Assembly (NCBI GenBank): GCA_964642545.1
Contig: CAZXQU010000075.1
Location: forward strand, 1-12,988
From: QYOJ01 sp964642545
Lineage (GTDB): Bacteria > Bacteroidota > Bacteroidia > Bacteroidales > FEN-979
Length of the DNA: 12,988 bases
Direction of reading: 5' to 3'
The notes below the pieces were generated by a model, which saw only the letters and a program-made list of their open reading frames with translations, did not search any database and had not been told where the DNA came from. The translations under genes were made by a program, and so were the position numbers. Positions 1 through 7,694 of the stretch are shown piece by piece; position 1 is the first letter of the stretch; the number at the start of each line of letters is the position of its first letter.

Positions 1-203
1 TCGCCTCAAAATTGGAAGATGCTCCCTGGCCTGCTACCAAAGATGAACTCATCGATTGGTGTATCAGAACCGGAGCCCCGCAGGAAGTGATTGAAAATTT
101 GAAAGAGATAGAAGACGAGGGTGAAACATACGAGCGAATAGAAGATATCTGGCCTGACTATCCTACCAAGGATGACTTCTTTTTTCACGAGGATGAATAC
201 TGA
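1..203 (+). CDS. DUF2795-type small acidic protein, 5'-truncated by the window edge
   Basis: This is the 3' part of a small gene, open from base 3 to the TGA at 201-203 (66 visible residues). The frame reads A-S-K-L-E-D-A-P-W-P from the window edge. The TTG at 12 is therefore probably an internal leucine codon and the true start lies just upstream of the window. The protein is very acidic and ends in DDFFFHEDEY. The order 'APWPATKDELIDW...GAPQEVIENLKEIEDEGE...IEDIWPDYPTKDDFFF' is, from memory, typical of a roughly 73-residue protein conserved across Bacteroidota and labelled DUF2795, so only a few N-terminal residues should be missing. Its function is unknown. There is no signal peptide or membrane segment in the visible part. 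It converges on rsmD with two bases between the stop codons, leaving no room for a separate terminator. Confidence 0.8.
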   Translation, partial: ASKLEDAPWPATKDELIDWCIRTGAPQEVIENLKEIEDEGETYERIEDIWPDYPTKDDFFFHEDEY

Positions 204-205
204 GC

Positions 206-754
206 TTATCCTTCATCCAGAGTGCCTCTGAACATACTGAAATTGACCTTTCCATACTCCCTTAACTGATCAAAATTGGGGTTCCCCGAAAAGTTATAGC
301 TATCTGAATGCTCCAGGATCAGAATCCCGTTTGGTTTCACAATTCCTGAAGAGAGTATCTGTCCAGGCAGATTTTCTATGCCTTCCATACCGAAGGGTGG
401 ATCAGCAAAGACAAGGTCAGCTCGCTCTTTTCCAATCTTGAGCAATACCAATACATTCATACGGATTGCATGAACCTCTTCCATCCCGAATTTTTCAGCA
501 GTTTCATTGATAAAATCCACGCACCGGCGCTCGATATCAATTGCACGTACCGAAGGAGCCCCTCTGGAAGCAAACTCGAAAGCGATGTTGCCGGTACCTG
601 AGAAAAGATCAAGAACTTTTGTTTCAGAAAAGTCGATCAGGTTATTCAAGACATTAAAGAGGCCCTCCTTTGCATAATCGGTAGTTGGCCTGACAGGCAG
701 ATTTGCAGGTGGGTTAATTTTTCTGCCTCTGTGGTTTCCGCTTATAATCCGCAC
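206..754 (-). CDS. rsmD: 16S rRNA (guanine(966)-N(2))-methyltransferase RsmD
   Basis: Predicted cytoplasmic SAM-dependent methyltransferase that adds a methyl group to N2 of G966 (E. coli numbering) of 16S rRNA during 30S assembly. The 182-residue length is normal for the family. Visible features are the N-terminal MRIISGNHRGRKI, the R-P-T-T-D segment (residues 22-26), the SAM-binding motif DLFSGTGN (49-56), the acidic D73 after the second strand, and the catalytic DPPF (118-121, the family's DPPY/F). The start is a GTG at 752-754. It is chosen because MRIISG is the usual RsmD N-terminus and no other start codon fits. The gene overlaps the end of the DUF3822 gene by 13 bases in another frame, so translation is probably coupled. 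It is the last gene of the leftward 206-2129 cluster. The family assignment is firm; the exact base modified is inferred from the family. Confidence 0.94.
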   Translation of the reverse strand: MRIISGNHRGRKINPPANLPVRPTTDYAKEGLFNVLNNLIDFSETKVLDLFSGTGNIAFEFASRGAPSVRAIDIERRCVDFINETAEKFGMEEVHAIRMNVLVLLKIGKERADLVFADPPFGMEGIENLPGQILSSGIVKPNGILILEHSDSYNFSGNPNFDQLREYGKVNFSMFRGTLDEG

Positions 755-1638
755 TGGTTAAGATTTAGCAATGGGAAGTAGGCGTGATGCGGAATCTCAT
801 TGAATACGAAACTATATTCGCATCCCGGGTTTCTTCTGGCAAAATCAACGCGGGGAAGATACTTGAAGACGAGGTTAAACAACGGAGTATTCCGGGAAAT
901 TCTTCCCATCAGGATGACCTCTGCCTGATCCTGGTGGAAGCCCAGTTGTTCGAGGCTAAAGATGGTGAAATATACCATGTCTTCGGGCCGCCGGTATTCA
1001 AAGGTGTTAGAAAAGTACAATTTGAACTGATCCATGACTACCATGTCGAAATGGGCTTCACGAACATGAAGAAAAACCTTTGGCTGTACAAGTTCTTTTC
1101 GGTAGTTCTGAAAAATACTTTCGATCAGGACACTGGAAAGGTGAGGAAGATGATTCACTCCGAAATTACGGGTCAGGAGCTGTTTTACTTTTTCAGGTAT
1201 TGCATAGACATTTACAATGTGAAAATCGGGGAGAAGATCATGGGTGACACTCTCCAAACGATCGAGAGGAACGTTAAATGCCAGGATCTTCTGTTGGTCC
1301 CGCTCTTCAAAAAGTGATTCTGGCACCAGTGTTGACTTTGTCCCCTCCCAGATAACTTTTGTGGCTTTAAATTTTTTCTTCAGTACTGGAAAGGCTGAGA
1401 GCACATTGGCCAGGTATGATTCGAACGGAAGTCTGATCTCCACCTCCTCTGACCCTTTCGTTACTGGCAATCTCAATTCCCCTATGCCAATATATTTGTT
1501 AGTGATACTATCCACAATGCAATAGGAGAAACTCTTCTCCCCGATCTGCACAGAGAGGTAGTAATTCTCCAGATCGCTCTCCTTGAAGAGGACATCGATA
1601 CGGTTTAACGTTGGAAGGATGTGATCTAGAGTCGCCAT
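742..1638 (-). CDS. DUF3822 family protein, function unknown
   Basis: A 298-residue protein of unknown function that I recognise as the DUF3822 protein often found beside rsmD in Bacteroidales. Near the N-terminus is a strand-rich segment 'NYYLSVQIGEKSFSYCIVD', which resembles the usual family opening. Later come alternating strands 'VFLHVREAHFDMVVM' and a C-terminal 'MVYFTIFSLEQLGF...ILMGR'. No signal peptide, transmembrane helix or catalytic motif is evident. Two ATG starts are possible. The one at 1638 is chosen because it gives about 20 residues before the conserved segment and leaves 29 bases after the upstream stop. The one at 1716 would add 26 unfamiliar residues and overlap the HsdR-N gene by 49 bases. 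The 3' end overlaps rsmD by 13 bases. Whether it works with RsmD is not shown by the sequence. Confidence 0.8.
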   Translation of the reverse strand: MATLDHILPTLNRIDVLFKESDLENYYLSVQIGEKSFSYCIVDSITNKYIGIGELRLPVTKGSEEVEIRLPFESYLANVLSAFPVLKKKFKATKVIWEGTKSTLVPESLFEERDQQKILAFNVPLDRLESVTHDLLPDFHIVNVYAIPEKVKQLLTRNFGVNHLPHLSSVLIESIFQNYRKELVQPKVFLHVREAHFDMVVMDQFKLYFSNTFEYRRPEDMVYFTIFSLEQLGFHQDQAEVILMGRISRNTPLFNLVFKYLPRVDFARRNPGCEYSFVFNEIPHHAYFPLLNLNQCGL

Positions 1639-1667
1639 TGTCAAGCCAAAGATAGGATTTTTATCAT

Positions 1668-2129
1668 CTATGCGCAAATCTGAGTAAAATCGGGAATCTC
1701 TGTAAGATAAATCCATTTGGAACTATTGGCATCCAGATGGCAGCTATAATGAGATAAGCCATTCGAAACAACCAGGTATTTCCCCGACAGGGCGTGGTTG
1801 TACATTGCGATCTGGTAAAATACATCCTGAGTCAGTGTTACAGAGGGAGCTTTGCACTCGACAACAAGCAATGGATCCCCTTTTCTGTCAAATGCCACTA
1901 TATCACTACGTTTTCTCATCGTATTGTATATGAGAAGAACCTCAACACCGATCAGGGAGGCAGGGAAATTTCGGTGGACAGTCAGGTAGTTCAACATGTG
2001 TTGTCTTACCCACTCTTCTGGTGTTAGTTTAACAAACTTTTTACGCAACGGATCAAATACCTCTGTAGTCTTACGGGCACCTTGCCTGAGACGAATATCA
2101 AACGATGGCAAATTGAGTGGATGCATCAT
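1668..2129 (-). CDS. Solitary type I restriction enzyme HsdR N-terminal-like domain protein (PD-(D/E)xK fold)
   Basis: A 153-residue protein made almost entirely of an HsdR N-terminal-like nuclease domain. The PD-(D/E)xK signature is visible: RSDIVAF with D76, a turn at DRKGDP, then LLVVECKAPS with E91 and K93, followed by a Q-x-x-x-Y helix (residues 106-110). The preceding PEEWVRQHMLNYL helix (37-49) and R73/R75 also fit. The metal-binding residues look intact, so it could cleave DNA, but no helicase, methylase or specificity subunit is near and a full restriction system is not supported. Homologues in Bacteroidota stand alone next to holA, as here. The start is the ATG at 2127-2129 (a second ATG follows directly). 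Reading further upstream would need a TTG at 2178-2180 and add 17 residues unlike the family opening. Biological role unknown. Confidence 0.85.
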   Translation of the reverse strand: MMHPLNLPSFDIRLRQGARKTTEVFDPLRKKFVKLTPEEWVRQHMLNYLTVHRNFPASLIGVEVLLIYNTMRKRSDIVAFDRKGDPLLVVECKAPSVTLTQDVFYQIAMYNHALSGKYLVVSNGLSHYSCHLDANSSKWIYLTEIPDFTQICA

Positions 2130-2134
2130 TGTAA

Positions 2135-2142
2135 CAAACTTA
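2135..2142 (-). promoter_or_regulatory. Possible Bacteroidota -7 box for the HsdR-N/DUF3822/rsmD cluster
   Basis: On the minus strand this reads TAAGTTTG, a full match to the Bacteroidota -7 consensus TAnnTTTG. It lies about five bases before the chosen ATG at 2129, so the transcript would be almost leaderless or would use the second ATG at 2126. No clear TTTG -33 box is seen at 19-21 bases upstream. Weak evidence. Confidence 0.3.
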
Positions 2143-2164
2143 CGCAAAAATGTGACAAATCGAT

Positions 2165-2172
2165 TAAATTTG
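2165..2172 (+). promoter_or_regulatory. Possible Bacteroidota -7 box for holA
   Basis: TAAATTTG matches the TAnnTTTG -7 consensus and lies 25 bases before the holA ATG. No good TTTG -33 box is seen. A purine-rich AAGGAG at 2179-2184 follows, with 13 bases to the ATG, longer than ideal for a Shine-Dalgarno site. The region between 2130 and 2197 must serve both divergent genes. Confidence 0.35.
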
Positions 2173-2197
2173 CACGACAAGGAGCTTAGCCATTAGC

Positions 2198-3196
2198 ATG
2201 ACATTCGATCAAGTAATCCAGAACCTGAAGAACCAGATATATCACCCTGTTTACCTGTTGCATGGTGATGAGGCGTACTACATCGATTTCCTCTCTGATT
2301 ATATTGAAGAGCATGTATTGACCGAAACTGAGAAAGAGTTTAACCAGACTGTGCTCTACGGCAGGGATGTGGATGCCTCCACTATCATGAATTACGCCAA
2401 GCGGTATCCCATGATGGCCAATTATCAGGTTTTGATCATTAAAGAGGCTCAGGACGTCAGGGACATTGAAGCACTCACCGCCTATGTCCAGCAGCCGTTG
2501 ACATCCACCCTGCTGGTACTTTGTTACAAATACGGAAAGGTCGACAAACGAAAAAGTCTGGCCAAAGCTGTCGACAAACAAGGCGTGTTGTTTGAATCTC
2601 CCCGGATTTATGACAACAAGATCCCCGGATGGATTGAAACCTACGTGAAACAGCGCAAATACTCAATCTCGGCGAAGGCATGCTTCATGTTAACCGAATT
2701 TCTGGGAACCGATTTGTCGAAGATCACGAATGAAATCCAGAAACTGATTATCAACATTCCCCAGGGGACTGAAATTGATGAGATATTTATCGAAAAATAC
2801 ATTGGAATCAGCAAGGATTTCAATGTATTTGAGCTTCAGAAAGCGCTGGGAGGGAAAAATATCTTCAAAGCCAACCAAATCATCACCTATTTCGACTCCA
2901 ACCCTCGCGAAAATCCTCTGGTCAAAGTGATTCCCATTCTTTTTTCATTCTTTTCCAAAGTGCTCTTATATCAGCACCTACAGGACAAATCCAGGAACAA
3001 TGCGGCTTCAGTCCTGGCTGTACATCCCTTCTTCATTCAGGATTATGAAATTACGGCACGCAACTACTCTCCGGCTAAAGTGAAAGCCATTATTGGAATT
3101 CTACGCGACTACGACTTGAAGTCGAAAGGGATAGACAATGTTTCGGCGACTGATGGAGAGTTAATGAAAGAGTTGATTTTCAGGATCCTGCATTAA
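2198..3196 (+). CDS. holA: DNA polymerase III subunit delta (clamp-loader wrench)
   Basis: Predicted delta subunit of the replicative clamp loader, which binds the beta sliding clamp and opens it for loading on primed DNA. The 332 residues match the family length. The opening 'NQIYHPVYLLHGDEAYYIDF' (residues 12-31) is the usual HolA start: a degenerate AAA+ domain with H-G-D-E where a working ATPase would have a P-loop. Also typical are 'NYQVLIIKEAQDV' (73-85), the helical 'FMLTEFLGTDLSKITNEIQKL' stretch near 162-183, and the C-terminal collar region with 'NPLVKVIPILFSFFSKVLLY' near 238-257. It starts at ATG 2198, divergent from the HsdR-N gene. Its TAA lies inside a 4-base overlap with the convergent acyl-CoA ligase gene, so transcripts of the two must overlap at their 3' ends. 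Confidence 0.95.
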   Translation: MTFDQVIQNLKNQIYHPVYLLHGDEAYYIDFLSDYIEEHVLTETEKEFNQTVLYGRDVDASTIMNYAKRYPMMANYQVLIIKEAQDVRDIEALTAYVQQPLTSTLLVLCYKYGKVDKRKSLAKAVDKQGVLFESPRIYDNKIPGWIETYVKQRKYSISAKACFMLTEFLGTDLSKITNEIQKLIINIPQGTEIDEIFIEKYIGISKDFNVFELQKALGGKNIFKANQIITYFDSNPRENPLVKVIPILFSFFSKVLLYQHLQDKSRNNAASVLAVHPFFIQDYEITARNYSPAKVKAIIGILRDYDLKSKGIDNVSATDGELMKELIFRILH

Positions 3197-4995
3197 AGAT
3201 TCTCTTCCTTGTAATCATACTCTGGCGAGCGGTAGGTCTCTTCTATCTCATTGTAGTATTTCTCCTGGATAAACTTTCTCCGTAGTTTCATTGTGGGTGA
3301 GAGTTCTCCCGATTCGATCGTCCACTCGTCGGGCAGAAGCCTGAATTTTTTGATCTTTTCCGTTTGTCCGAGTTCGCGATTGATGCGGTTCACCTCCTCG
3401 TTCATCCTGCGGATGACATTCTTGTCGGAAACAATCTCCTTATTTGAATGGTATGGGATACGTTTAATCCTGCACCAACTTTTCAGGTGATCAAAACTTG
3501 GAACTATCAGTGCGGCGGCATATTTGCGGTCCTCTCCCAAAACAAGGATGAACTCGATGAAAGGAGATTCAATGAACCGTTGTTCAATCGGTTGTGGAGC
3601 GATGTATTTTCCGGTAGATGTTTTAAATATCTCCTTCTTTCTGTCGGTAATCTGGAGGTATCGTTCCTCAATCATTACTCCTACGTCTCCGGTATGAAGC
3701 CAACCTTCCGAATCGATCACTTCACTGGTTCGTTCGGGCCGGTTTACATAGCCTTTCATCAGGTTTGGGCCTTTACAGAGAATCTCCCCATCGTCAGCAA
3801 ACTTAACCTCCACGCCTGGTAATACAAGACCAACTGTGCCGAATTTCACTCCCCCCGGCTTTAAATTCTGAACAGCAATCACAGGAGAGGTCTCAGTAAG
3901 TCCATACCCCTCCAATACTTTCAGCCTGGCAGCCCAGTAAATCCTGGCCAAACGGGGATGCAGGGATGCCCCACCACAGGCAATGAGCCTCACGTTCCCT
4001 CCGAGGCCTCTGCGCCATCGGTCAAAAACCAGGAAATTTGCGAAAAATAGTTTCGTCTCGTAAAACCACCCGTTTGCACGATTCATCTCAAATTGCTGAC
4101 CCTGCCTGAGTGCCCAAAAAAACACACCTCTCTTCATCCCCGTAAGGTTCCTTCCTTCCGAGACAACTTTGTTGTAAATTTTTTCGAGTACGCGAGGTAC
4201 AGCTCCAAAGGTATGGGGTCTAACCTCCTTCAGGTATTGAGGAACCTGATCGAGTGCCGTTGCATAATAGACCGACATGCCAAGATATTGGTAAACGTAA
4301 TTCAACATCCGCTCATAAACATGACAAAGCGGCAGAAAGCTCAGCGCTTTTTCGTGGCTGGTAAAATCAGATATCTTCGCACACTCAATAAAATTTGAGA
4401 CGAAGTTCCCATGTGACAGCATCACCCCTTTTGGTCGTCCCGTTGTACCGGAAGTGTAAATGATGGATGCAATATCAGTGGGTAGAATACTCGTTTTAAT
4501 CTTCTCTAACTCCGCACTCCGGGAAGAGTGGCGGCCAGATTCCACAAGCTCAGTCCACAAAGAGACTCCCCGAACCTTCTGGATAGAGAAAATGCCTTTT
4601 ATCAAACTCAGCCCTTTTGCGATGTGCCTGATCCGGCTATAGGTATCCTGGTTATAAATGATAAGATATTCAACCTCGGAATCTGTAAATATATAGTGGT
4701 AATTCTCTTCACTGATGGTGGGATATATAGGAACCTGAATGGCTCCGACCTGGCAGATGGCCATATCGAAGAGGTTCCATTCCGCACAGTTGACCATAAC
4801 GGTTGCGATCCGTGTACCTGGGGTTACGCCCAGCTCAAGTAATCCAAGGCTAAGATCATGACTTAGGTTGACATAGTCAGATGCAGAGAGGGAATTCCAT
4901 CCCCCCTCTGATTTTGATAAAAAAAGATGTTGTTTGTGGCTGAAGGCATCCCTATAGAGATCAAGGATATCAAACAGCCGTGTAACCGGTTTCAT
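3193..4995 (-). CDS. Long-chain fatty acid--CoA ligase (AMP-binding), downstream copy
   Basis: A 600-residue member of the ANL adenylating superfamily, predicted to activate a fatty acid to acyl-AMP with ATP and transfer it to coenzyme A. All core motifs are present: P-loop YTSGTTGRPKG (180-190), LPLCHVYERM (221-230), GYGLTET (363-369), HTGD with the ATP-binding aspartate (434-437), the hinge motif DRKKE (451-455), and the C-terminal catalytic lysine K570 in LSPTMKLRR. The order and length fit the FAA1-type long-chain acyl-CoA synthetases common in Bacteroidota. No signal peptide or membrane helix is seen; such enzymes act in the cytosol or at the membrane face. The start ATG (4993-4995) overlaps the stop of the upstream paralogue as ATGA, so the two are probably cotranslated. 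Chain-length preference cannot be read from sequence. Confidence 0.92.
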   Translation of the reverse strand: MKPVTRLFDILDLYRDAFSHKQHLFLSKSEGGWNSLSASDYVNLSHDLSLGLLELGVTPGTRIATVMVNCAEWNLFDMAICQVGAIQVPIYPTISEENYHYIFTDSEVEYLIIYNQDTYSRIRHIAKGLSLIKGIFSIQKVRGVSLWTELVESGRHSSRSAELEKIKTSILPTDIASIIYTSGTTGRPKGVMLSHGNFVSNFIECAKISDFTSHEKALSFLPLCHVYERMLNYVYQYLGMSVYYATALDQVPQYLKEVRPHTFGAVPRVLEKIYNKVVSEGRNLTGMKRGVFFWALRQGQQFEMNRANGWFYETKLFFANFLVFDRWRRGLGGNVRLIACGGASLHPRLARIYWAARLKVLEGYGLTETSPVIAVQNLKPGGVKFGTVGLVLPGVEVKFADDGEILCKGPNLMKGYVNRPERTSEVIDSEGWLHTGDVGVMIEERYLQITDRKKEIFKTSTGKYIAPQPIEQRFIESPFIEFILVLGEDRKYAAALIVPSFDHLKSWCRIKRIPYHSNKEIVSDKNVIRRMNEEVNRINRELGQTEKIKKFRLLPDEWTIESGELSPTMKLRRKFIQEKYYNEIEETYRSPEYDYKEENL

Positions 4996-6770
4996 CCATT
5001 CTGTTGATTAAAAAGTTTCTTGATCTTATCTTCATATTTTTTGCTGATGAAAGGGCGTTTCAATTTAATGGTTGGAGTAATCTCCCCGCCCTCAAGTGTC
5101 CACTCTTTATCCAGCAAGTCCCAGGTTTTAATTTTCTCCGAATCGCCAAACTGCTTGTTGTATTTATTGATCTCAGTCTGAAACCGTTTTCTGATAATAG
5201 GGTTGGTAATCACTTCTCCATTGGATCCAAATGGAATCTCCTTCCGTTCACAGTAGGACTTCATAAACGTAAAATCGGGGACGATGAGCGCTCCCACAAA
5301 TTTTTGGCTTTCCCCTACCACAATGAGCTGATCGATGAAGAGCGACTCCTTGAATTTATCTTCGATCAGTTGAGGGCTCACGTATTTACCGAAAGATGTC
5401 TTGAATTGCTCTTTCTTCCTTCCTGTGATTTTCAATTGCCCCTGTGGCTCAAATTGTCCGAGGTCTCCTGTGTGAAACCATCCTTCTGCGTCGATCGCTT
5501 CACTGGTCAGCTTCTCATCTTTGTAATACCCTTTCATAATAAAAGGCCCCCTTGCACAAATTTCTCCATCCGTATCAATTTTCACCTCACCCCCTCTTAA
5601 CGGACGACCGACGGTGCCAAATTTGGTGCCGTTTAAACTGAAATCGCTTACGGCAATCACCGGAGAGGTCTCTGTCAATCCATAACCTTCAAGAATATTT
5701 ATTCCGGCACAGGTGAAAAGTCGCCCAAGTCGGGGTTGCATGGCAGCGCCGCCCGATACCATGATATTGATCTCCCCACCTAATGCTTCGCGCCATTTAA
5801 TGTATACCAACTTGTCGTACAATCTTCTCTTCCATTCATAAAACTTGCCATTGGCTCCGTTGAGTTCATAACGTAAAGCCAGGTGGAAAGCCCACCAAAA
5901 GATCCAGCTTTTTGGTCCTTTTAACTTCTGACCAGTGGCAACCAGTTTATCGTATACTTTTTCGAGCAACCGTGGAACTGTTGACATAATCTGGGGGTGG
6001 ATCTCCTTCATGTTATCTGTTATGGTACCCATGTTTTCGGCATAATAGATAGAAATACCAAGATAATGGTAGAGATAGTTCAACATCCGTTCATAGACAT
6101 GACAGAGGGGGAGGTAGCTTACTGCATCATGCTCTTCTCCGAGTTGGGGAATGTATGAGGCTGCTTTAAAATTGAAGACCAAATTGTTATGAGTTAGCAT
6201 CACGCCTTTCTGGGTGCCGGTAGTCCCCGATGTATAGATAATAGTGGCCACATCTTCAGGATTAATCAATTTTTTGATGGCTTCCAGTTTTTCCGGATCC
6301 TGGTTTTGTTTCCCCAGTTCAACGAGTTCACTCAAATGTTTATGCTCATGAAGATCCTTATAGGTATAGATGCCCTCAATCGATGGAACATCCGGCAGGA
6401 TATGGCTGATCTTACGGAGGAGTTCATTCCCCGAGATAAATACAAATCTCACCTCGGCATGGCCAAGGATATGTTTGTAATCGGTCTCGCTGATCGTAGG
6501 ATAGATCGGAACATGAATGGCTCCAATTTGAAGTATCGCCATATCCACAATATTCCATTCCACCCTGTTGGGGCTGATTTGGGCAATCCTGTCGCCAGGT
6601 TGAACACCCAGCGCGAGAAATCCATAGCTGATATTATCAGCCATCTCCCTGTACTCTTTAATACTTACTTTTTTCCATTTACCATCTTCCTTTGATGCGA
6701 TCACATCATCCTTTGGCTTAAATGTCTCTTCGTAGTAAGGAAGGAGGTCAAAAATGCGGGTTATTTCCAT
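4992..6770 (-). CDS. Long-chain fatty acid--CoA ligase (AMP-binding), upstream copy
   Basis: A 592-residue paralogue of the gene that follows it, with the same predicted reaction. Motifs are P-loop YTSGTTGTQKG (179-189), LPLCHVYERM (220-229), GYGLTET (362-368), HTGD (433-436), GRKKE (450-454) and catalytic K569 in ITPTIKLKR. The ATG at 6768-6770 is chosen because MEITRIFDLL aligns with MKPVTRLFDI of the paralogue; an upstream GTG at 6800 would add ten residues with no counterpart. The two proteins align almost without gaps but differ widely outside the motifs, so the duplication is old. A near-match to the -7 box (TAATATTG, minus strand, 6812-6819) lies about 40 bases upstream, directly beside the 8-bp repeat array at 6827-6858. 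Substrate specificity is unknown. Confidence 0.92.
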   Translation of the reverse strand: MEITRIFDLLPYYEETFKPKDDVIASKEDGKWKKVSIKEYREMADNISYGFLALGVQPGDRIAQISPNRVEWNIVDMAILQIGAIHVPIYPTISETDYKHILGHAEVRFVFISGNELLRKISHILPDVPSIEGIYTYKDLHEHKHLSELVELGKQNQDPEKLEAIKKLINPEDVATIIYTSGTTGTQKGVMLTHNNLVFNFKAASYIPQLGEEHDAVSYLPLCHVYERMLNYLYHYLGISIYYAENMGTITDNMKEIHPQIMSTVPRLLEKVYDKLVATGQKLKGPKSWIFWWAFHLALRYELNGANGKFYEWKRRLYDKLVYIKWREALGGEINIMVSGGAAMQPRLGRLFTCAGINILEGYGLTETSPVIAVSDFSLNGTKFGTVGRPLRGGEVKIDTDGEICARGPFIMKGYYKDEKLTSEAIDAEGWFHTGDLGQFEPQGQLKITGRKKEQFKTSFGKYVSPQLIEDKFKESLFIDQLIVVGESQKFVGALIVPDFTFMKSYCERKEIPFGSNGEVITNPIIRKRFQTEINKYNKQFGDSEKIKTWDLLDKEWTLEGGEITPTIKLKRPFISKKYEDKIKKLFNQQNG

Positions 6771-6826
6771 AATAAATGGTTTATGTGGTGGCTTGTCCAC
6801 GGTTGCTGGTACAATATTAAAAAAAA

Positions 6827-6858
6827 TAGCGAAATAGCGAGGTAGCGAAATGGTGAAA
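6827..6858. repeat. Short tandem array, 8-bp unit TAGCGAAA, four copies
   Basis: Four consecutive 8-bp units: TAGCGAAA, TAGCGAGG, TAGCGAAA and TGGTGAAA. They lie between the SDR gene and the acyl-CoA ligase pair, next to an A-rich run at about 6819-6826. The array covers the place where a -33 box for the ligase operon would sit. It is read directly from sequence; no coding capacity. Confidence 0.85.
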
Positions 6859-6863
6859 GAAAG

Positions 6864-6879
6864 AAATTAGGAAATTAGG
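6864..6879. repeat. Short tandem array, 8-bp unit AAATTAGG, two copies
   Basis: Two exact 8-bp copies of AAATTAGG, a different unit from the array five bases to its left but with the same unit length. It is followed by GGGGCCC. No function can be assigned. Confidence 0.7.
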
Positions 6880-6900
6880 GGCCCTGCAATAACGTATTTC

Positions 6901-6921
6901 GTCTCACGTCTCACGTCTCAC
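6901..6921. repeat. Heptamer array GTCTCAC, three exact copies, containing the SDR stop codon
   Basis: Three perfect copies of GTCTCAC on the plus strand. On the minus strand this reads GTGAGAC repeated, forms the last codons of the SDR gene (V-R-R-E-T) and supplies its TGA stop at 6904-6906. The same heptamer family occurs twice inside purL, in the other orientation relative to the gene (9821-9854 and 11371-11403). Confidence 0.9.
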
Positions 6922-7668
6922 GATCGTCGTGGCATTTGCCTGGGCCGTGGGCATGATGACCAGGTCGTTGATGTTTACGTGGTCGGGCATCGTGGTGACG
7001 TAATACGTTACCTGGGCGACATCTTCCGCGGTTAGTGGTGTGAATCCATCGTAGATGTGTGATGCACGTTCCTGATCTCCCTTGAAACGGACCAGCGAGA
7101 ATTCTGTATCGGCTGCTCCGGGGGCAATCTGGGTCACCTTGATGCCGTGAGACACAAGGTCGATGCGGGTCCCTTTCGTAATGGCATCCACTGCAAATTT
7201 AGATCCGCAATAGACGTTTCCATTGGGATATGTCTCTTTCCCAGCAATGGAGCCAATGTTGATGATATGTCCTTTGCCACGTGCCACCATCAGTGGTGAA
7301 ACAAGCCTTGTCATATAGAGAACCCCTTTCACATTCGTATCGATCATCCTCTCCCAGTCGTCAATCACCCCCTCATGGATCGGGTTGAGCCCGGCTGCCA
7401 GTCCGGCATTGTTCACAAGCACATCGATCTCCTTCCAATCATCGGGAAGGGAACCTATTGCTTTTTCGACTTCCTCCAGCTTCCTAACGTCAAATGGAAG
7501 CGTGAGAACCTCGGTATTAAAGGTTTGCCGAAGTTCATTTTCAAGTTCCGCCAGCAGATCTTTTCTTCGCCCTGTGATGATGCAGCGGTAACCGTGTTCA
7601 GCGAATTTTACGGCGATCGCCCGGCCGAAGCCAGCGGTGGCACCTGTAATGAGGACTGTTTTTGTCAT
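6904..7668 (-). CDS. SDR family NAD(P)-dependent oxidoreductase, YdfG-like
   Basis: A 254-residue classical short-chain dehydrogenase, cytoplasmic. Visible features are the cofactor motif TGATAGFG (8-15), TGRR (32-35, basic residues that favour NADP), NNAG (86-89), and the catalytic triad S140, Y153 and K157 in GSIAGK...YCGSK. The C-terminal 'NINDLVIMPTAQAN' resembles the YdfG branch, whose E. coli member oxidises L-allo-threonine, L-serine and 3-hydroxy acids; that substrate is inferred only from resemblance. The final residues VRRET and the TGA stop are encoded by the GTGAGAC heptamer array at 6901-6921, so the native C-terminal end has probably been replaced or extended. The start ATG at 7668 gives the normal MTKTVLITGA opening. 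It stands alone, with gaps of 133 bases to the ligase gene and 160 to purL. Confidence 0.93.
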   Translation of the reverse strand: MTKTVLITGATAGFGRAIAVKFAEHGYRCIITGRRKDLLAELENELRQTFNTEVLTLPFDVRKLEEVEKAIGSLPDDWKEIDVLVNNAGLAAGLNPIHEGVIDDWERMIDTNVKGVLYMTRLVSPLMVARGKGHIINIGSIAGKETYPNGNVYCGSKFAVDAITKGTRIDLVSHGIKVTQIAPGAADTEFSLVRFKGDQERASHIYDGFTPLTAEDVAQVTYYVTTMPDHVNINDLVIMPTAQANATTIVRRET

Positions 7669-7694
7669 AAGCTTTCGATATAATCTTTACAAAT

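Noticed and set aside
784..1317. A 177-codon open frame on the plus strand, opposite the DUF3822 gene.
   Set aside because: It is antisense to a recognised family gene, resembles no family I know, and has no promoter or ribosome site; it is a shadow of the real frame.
1668..2129. A type I restriction-modification locus.
   Set aside because: Only the small N-terminal-like domain is present; no helicase part, HsdM or HsdS is nearby, and the neighbours are housekeeping genes.
5004..5600. A 198-codon open frame on the plus strand, opposite the upstream acyl-CoA ligase.
   Set aside because: The opposite strand carries all ligase motifs through this stretch, and the antisense protein has no recognisable content.
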